Assembly: GCA_002421005.1 (NCBI GenBank)
Contig: DIJC01000015.1
Coordinates: 147,848 to 167,019 of the forward strand
From: Enterobacteriaceae bacterium UBA5654
GTDB taxonomy: Bacteria > Pseudomonadota > Gammaproteobacteria > Enterobacterales > Enterobacteriaceae
Direction: 5' to 3'
Length of the DNA stretch: 19,172 nucleotides
The notes under the pieces were generated by a model. It was not told the DNA's origin. It saw nothing but the letters and a program-made list of their open reading frames with translations, and made no database searches. The position numbers were made by a program, and so were the translations under genes. This document shows positions 6,312 through 13,314 of this stretch, in pieces (position 1 is the first letter of the stretch; each line of letters starts with the position of its first letter).

Positions 6312-8942
6312 ATGAAAGCTGTATCTCGCGTTCACATTACGCCGCATATGCACTGGGACAGAGAGTGGTACTTCACCACCGAAGAGTCCCGCATTTTACT
6401 CGTCAATAATATGGAAGAAATCCTCACCCGTCTGGAGCAGGATGCGGAGTACAAATACTACGTTCTCGACGGGCAAACGGCGATCCTCGAAGATTATTTT
6501 GCGGTAAAACCGGAAAACAAAGCGCGGGTGACGGCGCTGGTGCAGGCGGGCAGGCTGATCGTCGGCCCGTGGTATACGCAAACCGACACCACCATTGTGG
6601 CAGGCGAGTCTGTCCTGCGTAATTTGCTTTACGGGATGCGCGACTGCCTGGCGTTTGGCGAGCCGATGAAAATCGGTTATTTGCCGGATTCGTTCGGCAT
6701 GTCCGGGCAGCTTCCGCAAATCTACAACGGCTTTGGTATTACGCGCACCATGTTCTGGCGCGGCTGTTCCGAGCGTCACGGCACTGATAAAACAGAATTC
6801 CTTTGGCAGAGCGGGGAGGGGAGCGAAGTGGTGACCCAGGTGCTGCCGCTGGGTTATGCCATCGGCAAATATTTGCCGGAGGACGAAGAGGGGCTGCGTA
6901 AACGTCTCGACAGCTACTTTGAAGTACTGGAAAACGCCTCGATCACCAAAGAGATCCTGCTGCCGAACGGCCACGATCAGATGCCGCTCCAGCAAAATAT
7001 CTTTGCGGTGATGGCTAAACTGCGTGAAATTTATCCGCAGCGAGAATTTGTGATGAGCCGCTTTGAAGAGGTCTTCGAACGCATTGAGCAACAGCGCGAT
7101 GCGCTGACAACGCTGAAAGGCGAATTCATTGACGGCAAATATATGCGCGTGCACCGCACCATCGGCTCCACGCGGATGGATATCAAAATTGCCCACGCAC
7201 GAATTGAAAACAAAATCGTTAATCTGCTGGAGCCGCTGGCGACCCTCGCCTGGACGCTGGGCTTTGAGTATCAGCACGGCCTGCTGGAAAAAATGTGGAA
7301 AGAGATCCTCAAAAATCACGCCCACGACAGTATCGGCTGCTGCTGTAGCGATAAAGTGCATCGCGAAATCATGAGCCGCTTCTGGCTGGCGGAAGATATG
7401 GCCGATAGCCTCATTCGCTTTTATATGCGCAAAATCGTCGACAATATGCCGCAGCAGGCGGGCGATAAACTGACGCTCTTCAACCTGATGCCGTGGCCGC
7501 GTAAGGAAGTGGTCAACACCACCCTCCGCCTGCGCGCCGCCGCCTTCCGCTTGCAGGACAGCGAAGGCCACGATGTGCCGTATTACATTCGCGCGCAACG
7601 GGAGATTGACCCCGGCCTGGTGGACCGCCAGATCGTCCATTACGGCAACTACGATCCCTTTATGGAGTACGACATCCAGCTGTGCCAGGTGCTGCCCGCG
7701 ATGGGCTATCTGACGCTGCATATTTTACCCGGCGAAGCGGGGACGCAGGCGGCCGTACCGGCGCAGAGCGACGCGCTACTGGAAAACGACGGCTGGCGGA
7801 TCGTGCTCAACGATGACGGCACGTTGAAAATGACCGATAAAGACAGCGGTCTGGTGTACGACCGGGTGCTGGAATTTGAAGACGGCTCCGACGACGGTGA
7901 CGAATATGATTATTCCCCGCTGCGCGAAGAGTGGCTGCTCACCTCCGCCGGGACGACCCGCCTGATGAATGTCACCCACGATGCGTGGCAAAGCCGGGCA
8001 ACGCTGCGCAGTGAAATGGCTGTTCCTGTGGATCTGGCGCAACGCGCCGCGCGTCAGCGTGATGGCAGGCTGATTATCGACAGCACAATTACGCTGAGCC
8101 ATCACAGCAAACGCGTGGATTTTGACCTGCGGATTGTAAATCAGGCCGACGATCACCGCGTGCGGGTGCGCATTCCGGTGCCGTATAAAGCGCAAACGGT
8201 TCTGACCGATACCCAGTTTGGCGCTGTTACGCGCCCGGTCAGCGATCCGGCGATGGCAAACTGGCAGGAAGAGGGCTGGAAAGAAGCGCCGGTGCCGGTG
8301 TGGAATCTGCTTAATTACGCCGCCTTGCAACATCAACGCCACGGCCTGGCGCTGTTCAGCGAGGGGTTGCGCGAGGTGGAAATCATTGGCGAAGAACGCA
8401 GCGCGTTTGCGCTGACGCTGCTGCGCGGCGTCGGGCTGCTCGGCAAAGAAGATTTGCTCCTGCGACCGGGGCGGCCTTCCGGGATCAAAATGCCGGTGCC
8501 GGATTCGCAGTTGCGCGGGGAACTTCAGTGTCGCTTCAGCCTGTGGCCGTTCGTGGGGTCGCCGCTTAATGCGGGCGTCGCGCAGCAGGCAAGGAGCTGG
8601 CTGACGCCGGTACAGTGCTACAACAAAATCCCCTGGGACGCCATGAAACTCAACCGCAGCCCGCTGACCGCGCCGGAAAACTACAGCCTGTTCAGTATGC
8701 CTTCCACCGGCTGTCAGCTAAGCGTGCTGAAAAAGGCGGAAGATCGCGACGAACTGATTGTGCGTCTCTTTAACCCGTCGGACAGCGAAAATGCGCAGAC
8801 GATGCTGATGTTCAATCAGCACCATCCGCACTGTCAGGAAACCGGGATGGACGAACAGTTCCGCGCGCAGGGCGCGGACATCACCGCCCGGCCCGTCAGC
8901 TTCCGCCCAGGACAGGCGCGAACGTGGAGCGTTAAGATTTAA
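6312..8942 (+). CDS. mngB: Mannosylglycerate hydrolase (alpha-mannosidase, GH38)
   Basis: MngB hydrolyses the 2-O-(6-phospho-mannosyl)-D-glycerate delivered by MngA to mannose-6-phosphate and glycerate in the cytoplasm; no signal peptide is present. The 876 residues match the E. coli length (877 as I recall). GH38 signatures are visible: the zinc-binding HMHWDREW with H14 and D16, the predicted nucleophile and zinc ligand D126 in GYLPDSFGMSGQLP, and the conserved NHAHDS at 335-340, which includes another expected zinc-binding histidine. The N-terminal catalytic barrel is followed by the three-helix and large beta domains of the family. The C-terminal 60 residues look the most diverged from the E. 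coli sequence I recall. An AAAGGAAA ribosome binding site precedes the ATG. A terminator follows at once, so mngB ends the operon. Confidence 0.97.
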   Translation: MKAVSRVHITPHMHWDREWYFTTEESRILLVNNMEEILTRLEQDAEYKYYVLDGQTAILEDYFAVKPENKARVTALVQAGRLIVGPWYTQTDTTIVAGESVLRNLLYGMRDCLAFGEPMKIGYLPDSFGMSGQLPQIYNGFGITRTMFWRGCSERHGTDKTEFLWQSGEGSEVVTQVLPLGYAIGKYLPEDEEGLRKRLDSYFEVLENASITKEILLPNGHDQMPLQQNIFAVMAKLREIYPQREFVMSRFEEVFERIEQQRDALTTLKGEFIDGKYMRVHRTIGSTRMDIKIAHARIENKIVNLLEPLATLAWTLGFEYQHGLLEKMWKEILKNHAHDSIGCCCSDKVHREIMSRFWLAEDMADSLIRFYMRKIVDNMPQQAGDKLTLFNLMPWPRKEVVNTTLRLRAAAFRLQDSEGHDVPYYIRAQREIDPGLVDRQIVHYGNYDPFMEYDIQLCQVLPAMGYLTLHILPGEAGTQAAVPAQSDALLENDGWRIVLNDDGTLKMTDKDSGLVYDRVLEFEDGSDDGDEYDYSPLREEWLLTSAGTTRLMNVTHDAWQSRATLRSEMAVPVDLAQRAARQRDGRLIIDSTITLSHHSKRVDFDLRIVNQADDHRVRVRIPVPYKAQTVLTDTQFGAVTRPVSDPAMANWQEEGWKEAPVPVWNLLNYAALQHQRHGLALFSEGLREVEIIGEERSAFALTLLRGVGLLGKEDLLLRPGRPSGIKMPVPDSQLRGELQCRFSLWPFVGSPLNAGVAQQARSWLTPVQCYNKIPWDAMKLNRSPLTAPENYSLFSMPSTGCQLSVLKKAEDRDELIVRLFNPSDSENAQTMLMFNQHHPHCQETGMDEQFRAQGADITARPVSFRPGQARTWSVKI

Positions 8943-8954
8943 ATCTCACCCCCG

Positions 8955-8983
8955 CAAAGCCACTCAATGAGTGGCTTTGTTAT
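8955..8983 (+). terminator. Intrinsic terminator after mngB
   Basis: An 11-bp perfect stem, CAAAGCCACTC (8955-8965) with GAGTGGCTTTG (8969-8979), closes on a three-base loop and runs into TTATT. The T tract is interrupted by G, but the stem is strong and starts 13 bases after the mngB stop. It separates mngAB from the cydA control region. Confidence 0.8.
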
Positions 8984-9180
8984 TCACCGGAAGTATCAAT
9001 CAGCGGTGTTAATTTTCGCGGGTTAGTAAGTAAAATAAATGTAATAAACAACGATAACCACTCTGGCTACATGAAAACAGGCTCAGCCCGCCGTATTTTT
9101 TCCTCTGGCGGCGTTAATTTTTTCCCCCTCATTAATTTAACCTGCGGGCGCAGGATTTTCGCAATAATTGATCGTCATCA

Positions 9181-9218
9181 ATGTTATTAAAAGATCATGT
9201 TTTTAACATGGTTTTTAC
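9181..9218 (+). promoter_or_regulatory. ArcA-like direct repeats upstream of cydA
   Basis: Three related units occur in tandem: ATGTTATTAA at 9181-9190, ATGTTTTTAAC at 9197-9207 and ATGGTTTTTAC at 9208-9218. ArcA-P is known to bind direct repeats of a TGTTAATTA-like element about 11 bases apart and to activate cydAB in low oxygen. The last two units have that 11-base period. CATGTT-TTT-AACATG (9196-9210) is also an inverted repeat. Assignment to ArcA is inferred from motif and context. Confidence 0.5.
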
Positions 9219-9261
9219 TCTGGACGCCAAATACGAACATAATTAACAATTATCGCTAAAA

Positions 9262-9275
9262 TTGATTTAAATCAA
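9262..9275 (+). promoter_or_regulatory. FNR box, consensus match, upstream of cydA promoter
   Basis: TTGAT-TTAA-ATCAA is a perfect match to the FNR consensus TTGAT-N4-ATCAA. Its centre lies 53.5 bases upstream of the start point predicted from the promoter at 9287-9315. That is the spacing reported for the upstream FNR site of E. coli cydA P1, where FNR represses cydAB under strict anaerobiosis. Confidence 0.85.
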
Positions 9276-9286
9276 AAAGTAATACT

Positions 9287-9322
9287 TTGAAAAAAGCACC
9301 AGAAAGGGCTAAATTGTTGCAG
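9287..9322 (+). promoter_or_regulatory. Main cydA promoter (P1-like)
   Basis: A -35 element TTGAAA (9287-9292), a 17-base spacer and a -10 element TAAATT (9310-9315) predict a start near 9322, about 295 bases before the cydA ATG. This agrees with the distal P1 promoter reported for E. coli cydAB. Two FNR boxes are placed around it at -53.5 and about -1. Confidence 0.75.
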
Positions 9323-9327
9323 ATCAA
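9314..9327 (+). promoter_or_regulatory. Second FNR-like box over the cydA start point
   Basis: TTGTT-GCAG-ATCAA matches the FNR consensus in 9 of 10 positions. Its centre (9320.5) falls at about -1 of the predicted transcript start, the position reported for the downstream FNR site of E. coli cydA P1. Bound FNR here would block RNA polymerase. Confidence 0.75.
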
Positions 9328-9405
9328 ATCTGCCGCAAACTGATAAAATGTGCAGATCTTGATCGCCATCTAAAATCGTAAAATTACTCTGTAAAAACCT
9401 GTTTA

Positions 9406-9486
9406 TTGCAAGGGTTTTACGGCGTAGTATATTCGCGGGATCAATTTGAGTTTTTTATTAACGTATTTGTAACTTTTCAGTATAAA
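9406..9486 (+). promoter_or_regulatory. Candidate additional cydA promoters
   Basis: Two further promoter-like pairs lie closer to cydA. TTGCAA (9406-9411) with TATATT (9428-9433) has a 16-base spacer. TTAACG (9458-9463) with TATAAA (9481-9486) has a 17-base spacer. E. coli cydAB is reported to have several promoters besides P1, so such sites are expected. I cannot tell which are used. Confidence 0.4.
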
Positions 9487-9498
9487 AGTGAGAACGCA

Positions 9499-9561
9499 AT
9501 GATAAATCCGCATTCTACGGCAGAAAAGCTACATATAATTTGTATTGGGGCATGCGTGTGA
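9499..9561 (+). CDS. 20-residue upstream ORF in the cydA leader
   Basis: ATG at 9499 opens a frame of 20 codons ending at TGA 9559-9561; the product begins MINPHSTAEK and ends CIGACV. A weak GTGAG motif lies just upstream. There is no similarity I recognise and no membrane segment. It sits in the cydA 5' leader and could be a leader peptide or a chance frame. Expression is unsupported by sequence alone. Confidence 0.3.
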   Translation: MINPHSTAEKLHIICIGACV

Positions 9562-9599
9562 TCCTTTCTAACGGGGTTCACTCTCGGAGTCTTCATGCG

Positions 9600-9617
9600 A
9601 TGAGCAAGGAGTCATAA
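9600..9617 (+). CDS. Five-residue mini-ORF whose stop overlaps the cydA start
   Basis: ATG at 9600 reads MSKES and stops at TAA 9615-9617, sharing one base with the cydA ATG (TAATG). A second mini-frame, ATG-CGA-TGA (9595-9603), overlaps it and has a GGAG at 9586-9589 with 5-base spacing. Ribosomes ending on these frames would sit on the cydA ribosome binding site, so coupling or start-site competition is possible. Function is inferred only. Confidence 0.25.
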   Translation: MSKES

Positions 9618-11185
9618 TGTTAGATATCGTCGAACTGTCGCGCTTACAGTTTGCCTTAACTGCGATGTACCACTTTCTGTTTGTGCCGCTGACGCTGGGT
9701 ATGGCGTTTTTGCTGGCCATTATGGAAACGGTGTACGTGCTTTCCGGCAAACAAATTTATAAAGATATGACCAAATTCTGGGGCAAGTTGTTTGGTATCA
9801 ACTTTGCGCTGGGTGTGGCAACCGGTCTGACTATGGAGTTCCAGTTCGGGACTAACTGGTCATACTACTCTCACTATGTGGGCGATATCTTCGGTGCGCC
9901 GCTGGCCATCGAAGGGTTGATGGCGTTCTTCCTGGAGTCCACGTTCGTCGGGCTGTTTTTCTTCGGCTGGGATCGCCTGAGCAAAGTGCAGCATATGGCG
10001 GTAACGTGGCTGGTGGCGCTTGGCTCTAACCTCTCCGCGCTCTGGATCCTCGTCGCTAACGGCTGGATGCAGAACCCGATTGCCTCAGACTTCAACTTCG
10101 AAACCATGCGTATGGAGATGGTGAGCTTCTCCGAGCTGGTGCTGAACCCGGTTGCCCAGGTCAAATTCGTCCATACCGTGGCTTCCGGCTACGTTTGCGG
10201 CGCGATGTTTATTCTCGGTATCAGCGCATACTACATGCTGCGCGGTCGCGACTTTGCCTTTGCTAAACGTTCGTTTGCTATTGCAGCCAGCTTCGGCATG
10301 GCGGCGGTGCTGTCCGTTATTGTTCTGGGTGATGAATCCGGTTACGAAATGGGCGACGTGCAGAAGACTAAACTGGCGGCCATTGAAGCCGAATGGGAAA
10401 CGCAGCCTGCGCCTGCTTCCTTTACGCTGTTTGGTATTCCCGATCAGGATTCTCAGGAGAACCATCTCGCTATCCAGATCCCTTACGCGCTGGGCATCAT
10501 TGCCACCCGTTCGGTTGACACGCCGGTTATCGGTCTGAAAGACCTGATGGTGCAGCACGAAGAGCGTATTCGTAACGGGATGCGTGCTTACCACCTGCTG
10601 GAAGAGCTGCGTGCCGGTTCTACCGATCAGGCCGTGCGCGATCAGTTCAACAGCGTGAAAAAAGACCTTGGCTATGGCTTGCTGCTCAAGCGCTACACGG
10701 AAAACGTCTCTGATGCTACCGAAGCGCAAATCCAGCAGGCAACTAAAGACTCTATTCCGCGCGTTGCGCCGCTGTACTTTGCGTTCCGTATTATGGTGGG
10801 CTGCGGCATATTAATGCTGCTGATCATCGCCGCCTCTTTCTGGAGCGTGATCCGCAACCGTATCGGGCAGAAAAAATGGCTGCTGCGCACCGCGTTCTAC
10901 GCGATCCCGCTGCCGTGGATTGCCATCGAAGCGGGCTGGTTTGTGGCAGAGTACGGTCGTCAGCCGTGGGCTATTGGTGAGGTGCTGCCGACCGCAGTCG
11001 CTAACTCATCGTTGACACCGGGCGACCTTATCTTCTCCATGCTGTTAATTTGCGGCCTGTACACCCTGTTCCTGGTGGCAGAGTTGTTCCTGATGTTCAA
11101 ATTTGCACGCCTTGGCCCAAGCAGCCTGAAGACCGGTCGTTATCACTACGAGCAGTCTACCGTCGCTTCGCAACCGGCACGCTAA
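9617..11185 (+). CDS. cydA: Cytochrome bd-I ubiquinol oxidase, subunit I
   Basis: CydA holds the three hemes and the quinol site of the high-affinity oxygen reductase in the inner membrane. The 522 residues equal the E. coli length I recall. The heme ligands are in place: H19 (b595), H186 and M393 (b558). The long Q-loop follows residue 250, with K252 and E257, the quinol-binding residues, present. The GRQPWAIGEVLPT motif is conserved. The protein has multiple transmembrane helices. The ATG at 9617 is preceded by AAGGAG at 9606-9611 with 5-base spacing. cydB begins 15 bases after the stop. Regulation by ArcA and FNR is expected from the upstream sites. Confidence 0.98.
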   Translation: MLDIVELSRLQFALTAMYHFLFVPLTLGMAFLLAIMETVYVLSGKQIYKDMTKFWGKLFGINFALGVATGLTMEFQFGTNWSYYSHYVGDIFGAPLAIEGLMAFFLESTFVGLFFFGWDRLSKVQHMAVTWLVALGSNLSALWILVANGWMQNPIASDFNFETMRMEMVSFSELVLNPVAQVKFVHTVASGYVCGAMFILGISAYYMLRGRDFAFAKRSFAIAASFGMAAVLSVIVLGDESGYEMGDVQKTKLAAIEAEWETQPAPASFTLFGIPDQDSQENHLAIQIPYALGIIATRSVDTPVIGLKDLMVQHEERIRNGMRAYHLLEELRAGSTDQAVRDQFNSVKKDLGYGLLLKRYTENVSDATEAQIQQATKDSIPRVAPLYFAFRIMVGCGILMLLIIAASFWSVIRNRIGQKKWLLRTAFYAIPLPWIAIEAGWFVAEYGRQPWAIGEVLPTAVANSSLTPGDLIFSMLLICGLYTLFLVAELFLMFKFARLGPSSLKTGRYHYEQSTVASQPAR

Positions 11186-11200
11186 GACAGGAGTCGTCAA

Positions 11201-12340
11201 ATGATTGATTATGAAGTATTGCGTTTTATCTGGTGGCTGTTGATTGGCGTGCTGCTGATCGGTTTTGCGGTTACCGACGGATTCGACATGGGGGTGGGGA
11301 TGCTCACCCGTTTCCTCGGCCGTAATGACACCGAGCGTCGGATCATGATTAACTCCATCGCCCCGCACTGGGACGGCAACCAGGTATGGCTGATCACCGC
11401 CGGTGGCGCACTGTTCGCTGCCTGGCCGATGGTTTACGCCGCGGCGTTTTCCGGCTTTTATGTGGCGATGATCCTCGTGCTGGCGTCGTTGTTCTTCCGT
11501 CCGGTCGGGTTTGACTACCGCTCGAAGATTGAAGTCTCCCGCTGGCGCAATATGTGGGACTGGGGCATTTTCATCGGTAGCTTTGTGCCGCCGCTGGTGA
11601 TCGGCGTGGCGTTCGGCAACCTGTTGCAGGGCGTACCGTTCCACGTAGATGAATACATGCGTCTGTACTACACCGGAAACTTCTTCCAGTTGCTGAACCC
11701 GTTTGGCCTGCTGGCGGGCGTGGTGAGCGTGGCGATGATCATCACCCAGGGCGCGACTTACCTGCAAATGCGTACCGTCGGCGAACTGCACCTGCGCGCG
11801 CGTACCACCTCGCAGATTGCGGCGCTGGTTACCATGATCTGCTTCGCGCTGGCTGGCGTTTGGGTGGTCTACGGTATTGATGGCTATGTCGTGACCTCTG
11901 CCATTAATCATCATGCTGCTTCAAACCCGCTGACTAAAGAAGTTGCGCGTCAGGCCGGCGCATGGCTGGTGAACTTCAATAATATGCCTGCTCTGTGGCT
12001 GATCCCGGCGCTGGGCGTAGTGCTGCCGCTGCTGACGATCCTGCTGTCGCGTCTGGAAAGAGGGGCGCTGGCCTTTGTTGTCTCTTCTCTGACCCTGGCG
12101 TGCATCATTCTCACTGCGGGTATTGCGCTGTTCCCGTTCGTCATGCCGTCAAGCACCATGATGAATGCCAGCCTGACGATGTGGGATGCCACCTCCAGCC
12201 AGATGACGCTGAATCTGATGACCTTTGTTGCGCTGGTATTTGTGCCGATTATCCTGCTCTACACCGGCTGGTGTTACTGGAAAATGTTCGGTCGCATTAC
12301 GAAAGAACAGATCGAAAGCAACACTCACTCTATGTATTAA
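11201..12340 (+). CDS. cydB: Cytochrome bd-I ubiquinol oxidase, subunit II
   Basis: CydB is the second large integral-membrane subunit of cytochrome bd and pairs with CydA. The 379 residues equal the E. coli length I recall. The N-terminal stretch WWLLIGVLLIGFAVTDGFDMG and the conserved PHWDGNQVW (W57, D58) are family hallmarks; D29 is also present. Several hydrophobic helices extend to the C terminus, which ends HSMY. AGGAG lies before the ATG. The gene is 15 bases after cydA and 14 bases before cydX, so the three subunits are made from one transcript. Confidence 0.98.
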   Translation: MIDYEVLRFIWWLLIGVLLIGFAVTDGFDMGVGMLTRFLGRNDTERRIMINSIAPHWDGNQVWLITAGGALFAAWPMVYAAAFSGFYVAMILVLASLFFRPVGFDYRSKIEVSRWRNMWDWGIFIGSFVPPLVIGVAFGNLLQGVPFHVDEYMRLYYTGNFFQLLNPFGLLAGVVSVAMIITQGATYLQMRTVGELHLRARTTSQIAALVTMICFALAGVWVVYGIDGYVVTSAINHHAASNPLTKEVARQAGAWLVNFNNMPALWLIPALGVVLPLLTILLSRLERGALAFVVSSLTLACIILTAGIALFPFVMPSSTMMNASLTMWDATSSQMTLNLMTFVALVFVPIILLYTGWCYWKMFGRITKEQIESNTHSMY

Positions 12341-12354
12341 GTAAGGAGCTAAAT

Positions 12355-12468
12355 ATGTGGTATTTCGCATGGATCCTCGGAACGCTTCTTGCCTGTGCAT
12401 TCGGCGTGATCACTGCGCTGGCGCTTGAACACGTTGAAGCGGCCAAAGCAGGCGAAGAAAAACACTGA
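12355..12468 (+). CDS. cydX: Cytochrome bd-I accessory subunit CydX
   Basis: This 37-residue single-span membrane protein stabilises the heme site of cytochrome bd-I. It begins MWYFAWILGTLLAC, has one hydrophobic helix to about residue 24, then E25 and a short charged tail ending KH. Length and sequence match E. coli CydX (YbgT) closely. A strong AAGGAG (12343-12348) lies 6 bases before the ATG. The stop codon TGA overlaps the ybgE ATG by one base (TGATG), indicating coupled translation. The gene is short and easily missed by gene finders. Confidence 0.97.
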   Translation: MWYFAWILGTLLACAFGVITALALEHVEAAKAGEEKH

Positions 12469-12761
12469 TGAAAACGATTATCGCGTCTCTTTATGCGGTA
12501 ATGGACAAGCGCCCGTTACGGGCGCTTTCTTTAGTGATGGCATTACTGCTGGCAGGCTGCATGTTCTGGGACCCGACCCGCTTTGCGGCGAAGACCAGCG
12601 GACTGGCAATCTGGCACGGACTGGTGCTGATGTGGGCGGTTTGTGCCGGGGTGATCCACGGCGTCGGTTTTCGCCCGCGTGCGGTGGTCTGGCAGGGCAT
12701 ATTTTGTCCGCTTGTCGCCGATGTCGTCCTGATTGCAGGCTTGATTTTTTTCTTTAGTTGA
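12468..12761 (+). CDS. ybgE: Cyd operon membrane protein YbgE
   Basis: YbgE is a small inner-membrane protein encoded next to cytochrome bd genes in enterobacteria; its biochemical role is unknown. The 97 residues equal the E. coli length I recall and show three hydrophobic segments at about 19-33, 46-66 and 76-96. The conserved central stretch HGLVLMWAVCAGVIHGVGFRP is recognisable. It overlaps the cydX stop by one base, so it is almost certainly translated with the oxidase subunits. A strong hairpin and T run follow within about 20 bases, making it the last gene of the cyd transcript. Confidence 0.93.
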   Translation: MKTIIASLYAVMDKRPLRALSLVMALLLAGCMFWDPTRFAAKTSGLAIWHGLVLMWAVCAGVIHGVGFRPRAVVWQGIFCPLVADVVLIAGLIFFFS

Positions 12762-12781
12762 GCAAGTACACACCTTTACGA

Positions 12782-12811
12782 TTATGGGCTTGCAAAAGCC
12801 CATAAATTTTT
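12782..12811 (+). terminator. Intrinsic terminator between ybgE and ybgC
   Basis: A 10-bp perfect stem, TTATGGGCTT (12782-12791) with AAGCCCATAA (12796-12805), closes on a GCAA tetraloop and is followed by A and five T residues. It should stop most cyd transcription before the Tol-Pal genes. Confidence 0.85.
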
Positions 12812-12833
12812 ACTCTACGTTTACTTCAACCCA

Positions 12834-12862
12834 TTCCAAACAACCTTTCCCGCGCGTATAGT
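12834..12862 (+). promoter_or_regulatory. Possible ybgC-tol promoter
   Basis: A -10-like TATAGT (12857-12862) lies 48 bases before the ybgC start and downstream of the cyd terminator. The matching -35 position holds only a poor TTCCAA. A promoter upstream of ybgC is known for the E. coli tol-pal cluster, which supports the location rather than these exact bases. Confidence 0.4.
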
Positions 12863-12909
12863 AGCGAAGTTTGAAAGCTCTAACCTTTTTTGCGTTACTG
12901 GGATGTAAA

Positions 12910-13314
12910 GTGAATACAACGCTGTTTCGATGGCCGGTACGTGTCTACTATGAAGACACCGACGCCGGTGGTGTGGTTTATCACGCCAGCTACGTGGCTT
13001 TCTATGAGAGAGCACGCACAGAGATGCTGCGTCATCATCACTTCAGTCAGCAGGTTCTGCTGGCTGAACGGGTTGCCTTTGTGGTTCGCAAAATCACGAT
13101 CGAGTATTTTGCGCCCGCCAGACTCGATGACATGCTCGACGTTCAAACGGAAATAACATCGATGCGTGGTACCTCGCTGGTGTTCACGCAGCGCATCGTC
13201 AATGCAGAGAATAAAATCCTGAACGAAGCTGAGGTTCTGATTGTCTGTGTTGATCCACTCTTAATGAAGCCTCGTGCGCTTCCCAAGTCTATTGTCGCGG
13301 AGTTTAAGCAGTGA
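12910..13314 (+). CDS. ybgC: Acyl-CoA thioesterase YbgC (Tol-Pal-associated)
   Basis: YbgC is a cytoplasmic hot-dog-fold thioesterase of the 4-hydroxybenzoyl-CoA thioesterase family; it acts on acyl-CoA and is reported to associate with phospholipid-synthesis proteins. From the GTG at 12910 the protein has 134 residues, the E. coli length I recall, beginning MNTTLFRWPVRVYYEDTDAG. The active-site D18 and H25 are present in DTDAGGVVYH. A TTG at 12871 would extend the frame by 13 residues unlike homologues, so I rejected it. The stop overlaps the tolQ GTG by four bases (GTGA), so it is coupled to the Tol motor genes. Confidence 0.95.
   Translation: MNTTLFRWPVRVYYEDTDAGGVVYHASYVAFYERARTEMLRHHHFSQQVLLAERVAFVVRKITIEYFAPARLDDMLDVQTEITSMRGTSLVFTQRIVNAENKILNEAEVLIVCVDPLLMKPRALPKSIVAEFKQ

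Larger units (their letters stand above)
8984..9616 (+). promoter_or_regulatory. Long AT-rich cydA upstream regulatory region
   Basis: This 633-base stretch holds no conventional gene. It is much richer in A and T than its flanks and carries, in order: a GTTAATTTT...TTAATTTAAC arrangement (9113-9142), a small hairpin (CCTGC/GCAGG, 9141-9154), ArcA-like repeats (9181-9218), a perfect FNR box (9262-9275), a sigma70-type promoter (9287-9315), a second FNR-like box over the start point (9314-9327), a leader stem (9391-9399 with 9412-9420), candidate further promoters, and short upstream ORFs before cydA. Several promoters are known for E. coli cydAB, and the layout agrees with that. Confidence 0.8.

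Noticed and set aside
6396..7721. 441-codon open frame on the minus strand inside mngB
   Set aside because: It mirrors the mngB codon pattern in a GC-rich gene and has no recognisable domain. mngB is intact and conserved on the plus strand, so this is a shadow frame.
9086..9128. Possible second terminator (GCCG/CGGC with T runs) after mngB
   Set aside because: The stem is only about 5 bp with a 15-base loop; the better terminator is already at 8955-8983.
12871..12909. TTG start extending ybgC by 13 residues
   Set aside because: The homologous protein begins at the GTG at 12910, and the extension has no family counterpart.
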